Shown here: positions 11,901 to 21,468 of the stretch, piece after piece
Layout: each line of letters begins with the position of its first letter
Numbering within the stretch: position 1 is the stretch's first letter
NCBI GenBank assembly: GCA_002900995.3
Contig: CM035315.1
Location: forward strand, 1,726,708-1,790,707
Length of the DNA stretch: 64,000 nt
From: Ganoderma boninense
Taxonomy: Eukaryota; Basidiomycota; Agaricomycetes; Polyporales; Polyporaceae
Direction: 5' to 3'
Position numbers and translations under genes: made by a program
The notes under the pieces: generated by a model
Database searches by the model: none
What the model was told of the DNA's origin: nothing
What the model saw: the letters and a program-made list of their open reading frames with translations, nothing else

Positions 11901-13540
11901 CATAAACGCATGTCTCGCAGACGGGGACCATAAATGGCTGTTCCGTTGGCAGCGGCGGATCAATGACTTCCACTGAGGACCAGGTCGGTCAGAACTTGGT
12001 CAGAACTGACAGAAGTGGTGGCCCGAGATGGTGCGGCATTGGCGGGCCGCCTGGAGGTACTTCGGTCATCGGAGGAAACCGGTGCTGACACATCTCTGCC
12101 GCATTGCCACGATCAACCGTTGTTGCTCCATGTCCGACATTTACCTTTGTACACGCTTCGACTGGCGCAGCCCACACGACACGGAAGATATCAAAACCGC
12201 CGCGACTGCACGGGAGGGGATCGACGCTTACGGTACGCCGCTCCAGGATTCGAATGTCTGAGCTGGTCTGCCTAACCAATTTTATTCCAGCTTCCCTTAC
12301 CCTCGAGATGCCCGTTATGCTCTGTCGAGGGACGAGCCAGGTGCGCCTGGGTTGGTCTACCCAACACCAGGTGCGCGCAGCGCCACGACAGACGTGTACG
12401 GGTCTGGAGGATAAGACTGAGAAGGAGGTCGACCCCACCACTGACAACTTGCTGGTGACGGGATCAGTTGCCGCGTACCTCGGTGCGTACCTCATCTGCC
12501 GTTCGCTTTGCTTTTGCCATTCCCGCCTCCATGCCCCTACCTGATTTTGCGCGGGACGAGCCCGGTGCGCCTGGGTTGGTCTACCCAACGCCGGGTGCGC
12601 GCAGCGCCGCACCGTTGTCATCCCCGCGTAACCCCGAGCCTCATACACTGCTCTTCAGGTCATCTCCTGGAAAGCGGTCTGGGGTTACAAGGATCACGAT
12701 AACTTCTGCCGGTCCAGTTGTCACCATCTGCGGAGGGGAGAGTGTTGAACCGACAAGTCTGTGCCTCGACCGACGACAACTCGAGCTTCGATGCCTGGAG
12801 GAAGAAGAAAGCATTGTGAGTACCGTCTGTCGACTCTGATGGCAGTCATTCCCTCCTTGCTCTAATCCGCTAACATTCGGGGCTGTCCCTTGCCTTATGT
12901 TTCGTCTCCGCTTCACTCGTGCAACTTTAGGCATCCGTGCTGCCCCGGTAGGGCCACAGCGGGCACGTCTTCCCTCCACCTATGGATCTAGCGCAACTCC
13001 GCCAGCACACGCGCAAGAGTATGTTCAGACTTCGGCGACCTCGCGGGCGAAAATATTCGGAGCGACCTTGGCGGCCACGGCGACCTCGCGATCTCCACGA
13101 CATGCGGCATGTCTCGGCCATCCAGCGCGTCGCGGCTGTGCGACCCAGACGCAGCTTCAACTCCTCGGCCTCCCGCGACAGATGGGGTGGGACCCCGGGT
13201 CACTGCACTGCTTGTGCGTGGAGGACATTGCCTGGGAGAGCATGTAATGTAAATGATATGGTAGTCGTCGTGGCCTGTGAGACTAACTTTGTTGTCTAGC
13301 AACTGCGTCGTCGTTCAGGACGCGCTGGCGTTGCGGCGTTCGCAGAAGCAGCAGGCTGGGCTGCTGGCATCGTTCACTGTGCTCGTCAAACACGTCGCGC
13401 TAACACCATTCAGTGAGTGCTGTGGAGGCTAGCAGTGCCCTGCCCATTTCGGTGGCTAATTGTTTGCCTCAGGTGAACCTTGTCCGTCTGCTAGAATTGC
13501 GTTTTGGCGCTCAAAGTCTAAGTCACTTGTGTCGATGGTA
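8926..13540 (+). CDS. Gene X: intron-rich gene of unknown function (left, longest copy)
   Basis: The start MATIGPNTPE is followed by a GTAAGT...GCAG intron. Many exons split by about 50-bp introns follow, among them DYLVPHVPSLNRIYMRFSG (9690-9745), DECNGGSRLMDLKLKGKRW (9845-9895), DDYYFELSMDELQLSELL (10220-10275), a large exon around WRQIFIPTLLRFLG (10660-10830), SWFDSFGSSALGTVEDYLKR, and VPYEGPAFPFGAIGLAAAVV (11210-11270). The last exons resemble a helical basidiomycete-only protein family that I remember only as 'hypothetical', so no function is assigned. Exon borders after 11.4 kb are unsure, and the 3' part lies in a module repeated elsewhere. It is a gene rather than a shadow because splice signals and frames agree exon after exon. 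Confidence 0.5.
12340..12615 (+). repeat. Pair of about 57-bp hairpin-containing repeats in gene X
   Basis: Two near-identical blocks (about 12340-12397 and 12557-12614) share GGGACGAGCC, GGTGCGCCTGGG and TTGGTCTACCCAAC. Each can fold on GTTGG/CCAAC and on the flanking GGTGCGC repeats. Each follows a potential exon end, so they may derive from duplication of a splice junction. The same pair occurs at 26282-26555 (inverted) and 45367-45640. Confidence 0.65.
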
Positions 13541-13767
13541 GGCTTATATATATTCTCTATTCTGGATGTTTTCTGATACAAACGGCTGATAAAGAACATT
13601 TGCTCGCAGTGCTGTCAGCCATGTCTGTCCAATGATCTCTCTGGTCCCTGCCACAGCTTGTCGGTATATTCGGGACTTGAGGTGGCTCGGTGAGCCTTCA
13701 TGTGTCCACGTCGGGACCAACCATGATGTCTGATACTTCTGTCTGGATACCAGAGCCTCGGTCGGCG

Positions 13768-13776
13768 TATATAAAA
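13768..13776 (+). promoter_or_regulatory. TATA box
   Basis: TATATAAAA lies 81 bp upstream of the ATG at 13857, a usual fungal distance. It is preserved at 46796-46804 in the second copy. Confidence 0.5.
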
Positions 13777-13856
13777 GTCCGTCTGTGATCGGCCCACGAT
13801 GGGAATGAAGATGCTGGCGGAAGGACCAGCAAGCCTTTCGACTCCGAGGTCCAGCA

Positions 13857-15198
13857 ATGAGTGGACGAAATGAAGAAGACGGGCTGCTTGCCGTTGGTCA
13901 GCTGGCTCTGCGTGTGGTGCGACGCAGAATCACCCTCCGCAGCGGGCGGGATCTTCGTGATCCTCGTAGTGAGGCAACGAGGACGATACGCGACGACATC
14001 GTGGAGAAGCATGCCTCAGCCACGAGCAAGCAAATAGCTGACGAGGCTGATTAGACAGGCGACATGTTCAGATGTCGATGGGGCTCGTAATGGGTGAGTA
14101 TGGCTCAACATGTCGCATTATTCTTCTGTTGAGCGGGCGAGTGAAACTTAGGCAGTCTCATGCGCTCGAGGACAAACAGCCGCTGTCCACGATGAAGGTC
14201 AAGGTCAAGGTGGGCACTGTTTCGGACCTGTGCTCGTCTTCAGAATCTGAGAACCTTGCTGGGAAAGTTGATGAAGAATGTAGGGGCAAGAAGCTGAACA
14301 GCACGGAAGTGTGAGAAGCACAAGAAGCACGAGACATGATGGGGTCTTACGTCCCGTTAGGAAGTACGGTGATGCTTCGGGAATGGTGTATGCAAGTACG
14401 AGGACGAGAAGCACGCGGCCGAGGACCAGGACGCCACCGAGGGCCAGGACTAGGGCTCGGACGAGCGGGGCACGGCCGAGGACGAGGGCTCGAGCGCAAG
14501 GACTGAGACGAGTGGAGCATGGCCGAGGACGTGGGCTCGAGCGCGGGCACAAGGACTCAGACGAGCGGGGCACGGCCGAGGATGAGGGCTCGAGCGCAAG
14601 GACTGAGACGAGTGGAGCACGGCCGAGGACGAGGGCTCGAGCGCAAGGACTGAGACGAGTGGAGCACGGCCGAGGACGTGGGCTCGAGCGCGGGCACAAG
14701 GACTCAGACGAGCGGGGCACGGCCGAGGATGAGGGCTCGAGCGCAAGGACTGAGACGAGTGGAGCACGGCCGAGGACGAGGGCTCGAGCGCAAGGACTGA
14801 GACGAGTGGAGCACGGCCGAGGACGTGGGCTCGAGCGCGGGCACAAGGACTCAGACGAGCGGGGCACGGCCGAGGACGAGGGCTCGAGCGCGGGCACAAG
14901 GACTCAGACGAGCGGGGCACGGGCACGACTTGCGTACAGGACAAGGGATTCCGATTCCGATTCCGATTCTAGCTCCGATTCCGACTCGACTTCAGACGGC
15001 GCTAAGTCCTTGGGCTCTCCACTCGCGTTCCGTCTGAGATCCTTCTGCAACAGTCCCCAAGGACGCGCTCCCTGCGCGCTCGTCGAGCAAGGAGGCCCAT
15101 GGACATCGAACGGCTATGGAACTAGCAGAGGCAATGTCCTGATCCGGGGCCAGAGTGGCGAGTGCCGAGATCAAGGCTGGGCGCGCAGTGCGGACTAG
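13857..15198 (+). CDS. Low-complexity, probably nuclear protein gene with a minisatellite exon (copy 1)
   Basis: ATG at 13857 opens a 65-codon exon (MSGRNEEDGLLAVGQLALR...). An intron ending CTTAG at about 14150 leads to an exon rich in Lys, Glu and Ser (KVKVKVGTVSD, CSSSESENL). The minisatellite (14461 onward) and a Ser-Asp run (DSDSDSDSSSDSDS) follow. No domain is recognised. The minisatellite is open in several frames on both strands, so its true reading frame cannot be fixed from one copy. It could also be a long non-coding transcript. Confidence 0.35.
14461..14930 (+). repeat. Frame-rotating minisatellite, 9 units plus a partial (copy 1)
   Basis: Units start CGAGYGGRGCAYGGCCGAGG and are either 47 bp (ending GCGCAAGGACTGAGA) or 53 bp (ending GGGCACAAGGACTCAGA). 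I count five 47-bp and four 53-bp units, then a partial unit ending in GGGCACGACTTGCG. Both unit lengths leave remainder 2 on division by 3, so each unit shifts the frame. The second copy (47487-47815) has six units. Confidence 0.88.
14946..14994 (+). repeat. GATTCC hexanucleotide repeat encoding Ser-Asp
   Basis: Repeats of GATTCC with variants encode alternating Asp and Ser in the frame of the preceding low-complexity protein. The same tract is at 47835-47881. Confidence 0.65.
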
Positions 15199-15485
15199 GA
15201 TGTCGATGTTCGAAACCCGCTGACGTCGCTGGAGAAGCGTCGGGATGGTGCGCATGGAAGGAGAAATGGTTTCTTCACTCATATGTTCCACAGTGCGTTC
15301 TCCCTTAGGCCACGGGAATGCTTCATGCTGAACCCTATTCGCAGCAGCTTCGCGCAGCTACCCCGCACTGCACCATTTCGCTGATGGATCCCTCCGACGC
15401 TGGTTGTAACAGTGGCCGTGTTCCTGGAGGGCTCGACGTGTCGACCACAGGAGAACGACTCACACTGCCATCTCGGTATGTGTCA

Positions 15486-16769
15486 TACGTCTTACTGTCG
15501 CGTCAAATCTCTTAGATTGTATGATTTTCTGCCCAATTCCCAGTGCAGACCGTGTCATGCCGTTGACCGTTCAGTGTCTTACCCCTGTCGATGGATGTCT
15601 TCAAGCCGTGTCCATGTGTGTGATCTTGGGGAACATGAGAATTGTGACTCGATCTATCCGCCCTGTTGCCCATGACATTTACAACTGATTTCCCAACGTT
15701 GTCGGCCCTTGGTCGCCACGACCACAGAGTTGCTTTGTGATGCTGTGCGCAGGAGTAGTGCACCGCTATAAGTGACTTTGATGCATGTTTCGTTTGCTTG
15801 GGGTCACGCTTGTCATGCAATTGCCTCTCGCGTCATGTCTACGGTCACTCCTTCGGCCCGCGCGAGGACATGGATTCGTCGGCATCTGTTTTCAGAGGCC
15901 TATTGAATAGACCAATCGTGCTTTGTCTTACTACGTTCTGTAGTCCTCCGAGACATTGCATGTATCTGGCAATATTCTAGACCATGTCTTTACGTGGTGT
16001 GTCCCCCACAGTTCTTTCGCCCACGATGCACGCGACATTGACTTGCTTTCTTGCTAAAAGGCTGCCTGCATTTTACGCGATGACATTACAAGATATTCGA
16101 AGTCTCCCTCCGCCGCGATGGCATTACAAGAAATTTGAAGCCTCCTTAACAGGTGTGATACACGAATGCTTGCCTTGTGGTAACATCCCCACACTTGTTG
16201 CACCGCACGAACAGGAGCTTCAAGGCGCTTTCGGGGACGCCGGGTCGCACTTTTGAGTCGAGTTTCCCTATGAGTGCCCTGTATTTGACGGGACGAGGGA
16301 GCACTCGGCCCGCTGGGAATAAGCTGTCCAGAGCTGCTGACGTTCGAAAGTCAGCCTCGATTCAGAACGCAAGAATATCCACGTACTCATGTTAACGCCT
16401 TGAGACGTAATCGGTGAGTGCTTGCGTCATCAGACAGAAGTTTGTATTCCTTACCATCTTCAAGCTCGGCATCCTCCATATCAGCTTGCCCCAAGACGTT
16501 GTCAGTGTCCTCCGACTGGTGGAACACGCGGAATGGCATAACGGCCCCATCGTCTAGTGGCGACGGGGTCAACATTGGCAATACGCAGAAACATGGGACT
16601 CACCTCATTTGGGATATGTCGCCGTCGGCATGTTTCCTTTCTCGAAGATGCGTCCAAGGCATACTAAACGTGAAAGTAAGGCTAAAGGCATCGCGAAACT
16701 TCGGTTCGCTCACGTACCTAGATACCCACAGTTGTCCGTGGCACACATGGCAACAACCTCGCCGTCTCC
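15486..16769. other. Gene-poor stretch
   Basis: Open stretches are under 130 codons and show no recognisable family or consistent exon structure on either strand. The start of this stretch is where the repeated module ends. Confidence 0.4.
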
Positions 16770-17185
16770 TCATTCAAACATGGCTGCCTCGACTAAGCCG
16801 GTGAAGTCGTCACCTCGCAGTGCTGGACAGAAGCAGCAGGGGCCCAGGAAATTGTGAGAGAGCCGATGCTCACGCAACCTCCCCGGCGCAATCAGGGCAC
16901 CGGAATAATCCTTTGGCCTATTGGAGCTCAGTTTTAGGTTGATGTACACAGGATCTGCGTGGAAGCATACCAGAGCCAGCATTTCAAGGCCTTATGTGCT
17001 GAGTCGAACTGGAGCACACAATCGTGCTCGCGGGTAACAGTGTCGATGAGAAGCTGATGGACCTCAGGGGTAGACATATCGTCGTGGTAGGAGGAAAGAA
17101 ATCTTCGTTCACCTCCTCCTCCCCTTGTTCGTGCCTTTTTATCCAAGGCGCGTCGGACACCGTTGGTCAGCACTTTCCTTTCCAT
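16770..17185 (-). CDS. Possible small two-exon gene of unknown function
   Basis: From ATG at 17185 the minus strand reads MERKVLTNGVRRALDKKART and continues to ALKCWL. A GTATGC...AATAG intron then joins in frame to an exon with SHNFLGPCCFCPALRGDD that ends at a stop near 16770. The product would be about 120 residues with a short CCxC motif. It is divergent from the DUF6698 gene, with about 510 bp between starts. No family is recognised, and it may be a gene remnant. Confidence 0.28.
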
Positions 17186-17695
17186 TCATGAAAATTGCGT
17201 TTTGGTCACTAATTGCGAGAGTCGACTCGCTTTCAGTTTGTTCAGATCCGCGCACTGTCCGCGGGGCTCTCGTCTGTGTGGGTTGGGAGGCGGGTTTCAT
17301 AAACCTATCCTTCGGTCCGTTGGGACCGCAGCTCGCCACACAGGGAAAAGTAAGAGCCGGGGTATATTCGGGTCAGCGAACTTTGGGCTTTTGCCTTCCT
17401 GGGGACACTTGCCCATCGTTTTCGAAATGGACTTCACATCCTCGGATTAAATCCGACGCCACCTTTGTCGTGAAAACGAACCGTGGTTGGAACAATTTGC
17501 ACGAAAGCCAACATGGTCGTCTATTCAGGCTACTTATACCTTTATTGCCTCTTCTCCCCTTCCTTCCTTTCGTCCACGACCACGTCTGCCCCCCTCTTCG
17601 TCAATTTCCCCCTCCATCCTCTGTTTCATACCCGCCTACGTTCCGGCCTCCTCATTGTTGGCTCCCATCGCGTCCTCCCAGTTTACCATTTTACC

Positions 17696-19159
17696 ATGCC
17701 GAATGAGAACGATCCTCCTCAGAGGGGCGAGAAACGTCCCGCCGAAGATCCTGAGTTGACTCTACCTCCTCGCAAGAAAGCGTACGTTGTCCTTTCATCT
17801 TGCTATGAAACACCTGTTCATCCTTGCTGCCGCCAGTGGTCCTACCGACTACTGGAAAAACAAGGGTCGCCACATCGGGCGGACGATTCATCATTTCGTC
17901 AACGTAGGGCAGCTCATTCTCGCAGGCATCCAACTCGACAAGGACTTGGCTTTGTCGCCTGCCAACAGCATCGAGAAGTACCCCATCGAGTACGTGTATC
18001 CTCAGTTAATGACCAGTAGCGTTCCTTACTTGCAGCTGCTATAGGACCCGTCTTAAATATGAAGTCTACACTCAGATTCTGCGCTTCGCCCCCAAATTAG
18101 AAGAAGGACTGACGGACGGAACCATCGGAACTGACCAATTGAATGATATTGCTACTCGCGTACGTGGATTGAGGTACCTGTCGGTCCGTGTCTAACCATC
18201 TTGCAGATACAAGCGGGCATTGGTGCAGCTTGTCACGACGACGTCAAGGGGGTGAAGTTTGCCATCATAGGATGGATTACCCATCCGGTGGATGGTCTTG
18301 TGCCGCCTATCAATCCCAAGTATATGGACGGTCGCGGTTGGAATCACGACGCGACTGGCAGGGAGCTTTGTCCTGCTGGCTTCGATTGGAGTGACCCGAT
18401 GTGCGTTGAATCTTCTTGTATCAAGCACGTCTAATGAGTCTTGTCTCCAGCGTTCGGGATTCTCTGAAGGATAAGTCAATGACTGTCGGCAGCGACCAGT
18501 GGCCCATTTGTTTCTACGAGAACGGTAAATATGATCCGGAACGTCCGTGGGTCGGACTTCTTCGCGGCCGTCTTCTGATCAACGTGAGTTATCTCCCTCT
18601 CGGGCTCGGAGTTACCCGACTGATCGTTGATCTAATCCAGGCGTTCAAGCACATCTTCACGTCTCCTAGCTCAGTTGACAAGAACGGTGTAGCAACCAAG
18701 GCCAGTATCTCCGTGCTGAATGGGATGACTACGGTCACGGCGGCTTCCCTCGTGTATGTTGGGACAATCGTGAGTCTTCTCCTTGCCACGTCGGCTTTGA
18801 GGGTGAAGGCCATACTGACTGACTGTCCTTAGGTGCGCTTCGCCCTTGGCTCCCAGCCTATCTTCACTCCGAATGATACGGTGACCGATTCTCAGACGTT
18901 CTACAATATGCTTTTGGGGTTCCTCACCCACCCTGATGAGCGCCACAACCTGAACCAGCTCCTTGCGTGGTGGAACGGGTACGTGGTACATTATTTGAGC
19001 TCCGAAGTCGTCCTAACTTATGCCCTCATCAGGCAGGTGTTCCCCCACGTCATCCACACCAGACGGGTGCCGACTGCCAAAAGCGCCCTTGCCAGGTGTC
19101 TGGAAGCGCGGAAGAAGCGCGTTACCTTGCAAGCAGGGGGGGTTAACACTCGCGTGTAA
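17696..19159 (+). CDS. DUF6698 domain protein, intact
   Basis: Eight exons join in frame: 17696-17781, 17837-17989, 18045-18159, 18207-18400, 18451-18583, 18641-18779, 18833-18978 and 19033-19159. All introns are GT-AG and 46-61 bp. The N-terminus is charged and nuclear-looking (GEKRPAEDPE, PPRKK). The rest matches the basidiomycete DUF6698 family along its length: GRHIGRTIHHFVNVGQLI, IGWITHP, GRELCPAGFDWSDP, FKHIFTSPSSVDK, NGMTTVTAASLVYVGT, QVRFALGS-like and NQLLAWWNGQVFP, then a basic tail. The family is abundant and variable in mushroom genomes and has no proven function that I know of. A pyrimidine-rich leader (about 17540-17690) precedes the ATG. No disruption is visible, so it stands out as one of the few undamaged genes here. 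Confidence 0.9.
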
Positions 19160-20429
19160 ACTTTCGTCCTTTTCTTGTTCCTTCCATGTGCGCGCATGTT
19201 TCCGTGGTCGGTGTATCTTTTGGTAATCGCAGTGAACGGTTCGAGCTGTCACGAACTGTAAGTAGAGTTGAGAAAATGCTATTTCCTGTTTAGAGTCATG
19301 TTGACGCGCAGTGGTTGTGTCGGGGAGGGCGGAAGTTCGGTTCCAAAATTGAAAGCGAGTATCCTTCGAGGTTGCGGGCGGCGGTCGGGGAGATGGGCTG
19401 TACTCGGGTCGACGCTGGCAATCTGACATTTAATGCTGAGGCTGGAAAGCTGCCGTCAACGTTCTGTCCTTTGATTTCGGACAGATGACGTATATGCAGA
19501 TCTTGGCAGTCTTCCCAGCAAAAAGTAGCAAGATTCGTCTATCTGACATGCAGTAGAGATTGTCGATGCATGCTATCCTCGCCTCCGTGATGTCTGGACC
19601 CCCCCACTGGCGTGTTCAGTCTAGCAGCGGAGAACTGGTTCCCCGAGATGCCTCATTGGCTGCGGGAACTTTGTCCCACGCATGGCACAAATAAATCGTA
19701 TTGTTATCGGGGAGTGTACCATAGCCACAGGGTCCAATATGGCTCATGCAATGCAGCTGACAGGTCTTGTCGACAGTTCCAGATGGTCGGAATCCCGCTC
19801 GGCGTGCTAGAAATGTTCGTCGGGCAAGCTCCGACGGGGTGTTGCCCCGTGATCGCACGAGCCGGTGGTCCAGAGATGGCCATTCTCCGATTCATGGCGG
19901 TTTGTATCAACCTCCGCCGACTGGGACCGTAGAGATTATGTAAAGGTCTGTCACAGTGCACTCATGGATTCAACATTGATTCAGCTGAGCAGAAATATCA
20001 TTCTTCTATGTCCGATCGCTACCTCCAGATTGGCTCCCACATGCCCTGAAGCGGATTGTGACACCGTTTTCCTCCGTCTCCCAGTCTGGCAGTGCTGATA
20101 TACCTGACAATCTTCATCACACAGTGTTGTGTAAGTGGACACCACCATTTCGCCGCCATAGGTGTGAAACGTCGGAACGATTGAATGCTGCTCATACCCT
20201 CATTTTCTTCTTCATTAGAAGAAGATACCCTTGAAACCAGCATTTTCCTCGTCATCCTGTACATCCAGCGTTCACCAGTCGCCGAGAGGTAGCATTCACT
20301 CGCTCTTCTGCTCAAGTCGTCCTCCAGACACCTTGCAGTTCACGTAAGAAGATAAACATACCGCGCTGAGGGTCAACTTTCCGTGCCCCGTGTCATTCGT
20401 CTCAAGTCTGTTTGGCATCGCCCAGGTCT
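19160..20429. other. Gene-poor stretch upstream of the satellite
   Basis: Short open frames (up to about 106 codons) on both strands without family resemblance or coherent splicing. The first part probably holds the 3' untranslated region of the DUF6698 gene. Confidence 0.4.
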
Positions 20430-20935
20430 AGCATTCTGTAATCAACTTCCATGGGCGGGCGGCCCGACAGCAGCTGACGAGCTCCATCGGACAGGGCCCT
20501 GTGGCATTCGTCTCCAGTCTTTTTTCCATGGCTCACGCCTGGCGTTCTGTAAGGACTTTCCGAGGGCGGGCGGCCCGACAGCAGCTGGCGCGGAGCGTCA
20601 TATGGGGACCCTGTGGCGCTCGTCCCAAGTGGTTTTGCCCTCGCTTGGGTCTGGCGACCTGTGAGTACTTTCCGAGGGCGGGCGGCCCAACAGCAGCTGA
20701 CGAGCTCCGTCGGACAGGGCCCTGTGGCATTCGTCTCCAGTCTTTTTGCCATGGCTCACGCCTGGCGTTCTGTAAGGACTTTCCGAGGGCGGGCGGCCCG
20801 ACAGCAGCTGGCGCGGAGCGTCATATGGGGACCCTGTGGCGCTCGTCCCAAGTGATTTTGCCCTCGCTCGGGTCTGGCGACCTGTGAGTACTTTTAGAGG
20901 GCGGGCGGCCCGACAGCGACGGCTGTGAGTGGACA
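20430..20935 (+). repeat. Two-level satellite, 111-bp half units in a 223-bp period
   Basis: The core GGGCGGGCGGCCCGACAGCA (with a CCCAAC variant) recurs five times, near 20453, 20565, 20676, 20788 and 20899, about 111 bp apart. Alternate half units resemble each other more closely, for example GACGAGCTCCRTCGGACAGG at 20476 and 20699, giving a 223-bp period. Overlapping open frames on both strands follow from the repeat and lack conserved domains, so I do not call them genes. Confidence 0.85.
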
Positions 20936-21468
20936 GCGTGCGGCACACTGTCGGAGCAGGATATCTGACGTATGGAGAACTGGTCTACCGAGGGTTATAT
21001 TAGATTGCCGGGGGGTATAGCTGACTGATATTGATTCCGTAGATTATAGACCATGCATTCTAATATTTGGAAACTTATTCACTTGTGATAACTCCTTATA
21101 ACTCCCGATGTCCCCAGTCCGATGGACCGCGTCGGCAGGCTCATCAGCCCCATTCGACCTTACTGCTCATCTACTGCTACCAGTCTCTCGCTTTCAGCGG
21201 GCTACAAAGTTCCGACGGCAAGCACATCCGTACGATTTCGGTCGTCATTCGTACCATGTAAGTCACCAATCCCCAACGTCGCCTACAACCTTTGATGAAA
21301 CTCGGACTAGTTGCAGCACACCCATTCGCGTTTCGAACTCTACATATACACTATTTCTGAACATCTACGGAGTAAGTCGTACGTGTTTTATCGCCTTCTA
21401 TTCTGTCAGCTGTAATAGAAGTGTGTACCAGGTCGAAGCCTTGTTTACTTGAATGAACGTGGCCAAAA

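Larger units (their letters stand above)
1828..13077 (+). repeat. Left arm of an about 11.2-kb inverted repeat
   Basis: The segment matches 25811-37069 in reverse complement over its whole length. It carries a JmjC gene part, a divergent F-box-like gene and most of gene X. Matching landmarks sum to about 38,890 throughout (for example 5514 with 33383, 5983 with 32914, 8926 with 29963), so the two arms are collinear. Differences are scattered substitutions and 1-2 base indels, many in homopolymers. The arm starts directly after an N gap and its similarity stops where the right arm meets the other N gap, so the true ends are not seen. Confidence 0.93.
12183..15485 (+). repeat. 3.3-kb repeated module, copy 1
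   Basis: The segment is almost identical, in direct orientation, to 45210-48372. Its first about 0.9 kb is also present inverted at 25811-26706. It contains the 3' part of gene X, a TATA-driven open frame and a minisatellite whose unit number differs between copies. Similarity starts abruptly at GGAAGATATC and ends abruptly after GGTATGTGTCA. I saw no terminal inverted repeats, LTRs or clear target duplications, so it may be a segmental duplication. Confidence 0.9.

Noticed and set aside
1828..13077. Treating every frame break in the repeat arms as gene decay
   Set aside because: Many breaks are in homopolymers and are absent from the other arm, so sequencing error is the simpler explanation.
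14205..15198. Long open frames on both strands over the minisatellite, up to 295 codons
   Set aside because: They arise because the repeat unit lacks stops in several frames. Only the plus-strand frame tied to the TATA box and upstream exons was kept, at low confidence.
20430..20935. CRISPR-like array
   Set aside because: Repeats are about 111 bp, the spacers are themselves repeated, and the DNA is eukaryotic.
20383..20948. Overlapping open frames of about 100-130 codons on both strands
   Set aside because: They come from the GC-rich 111/223-bp satellite and have no domain or splice logic.
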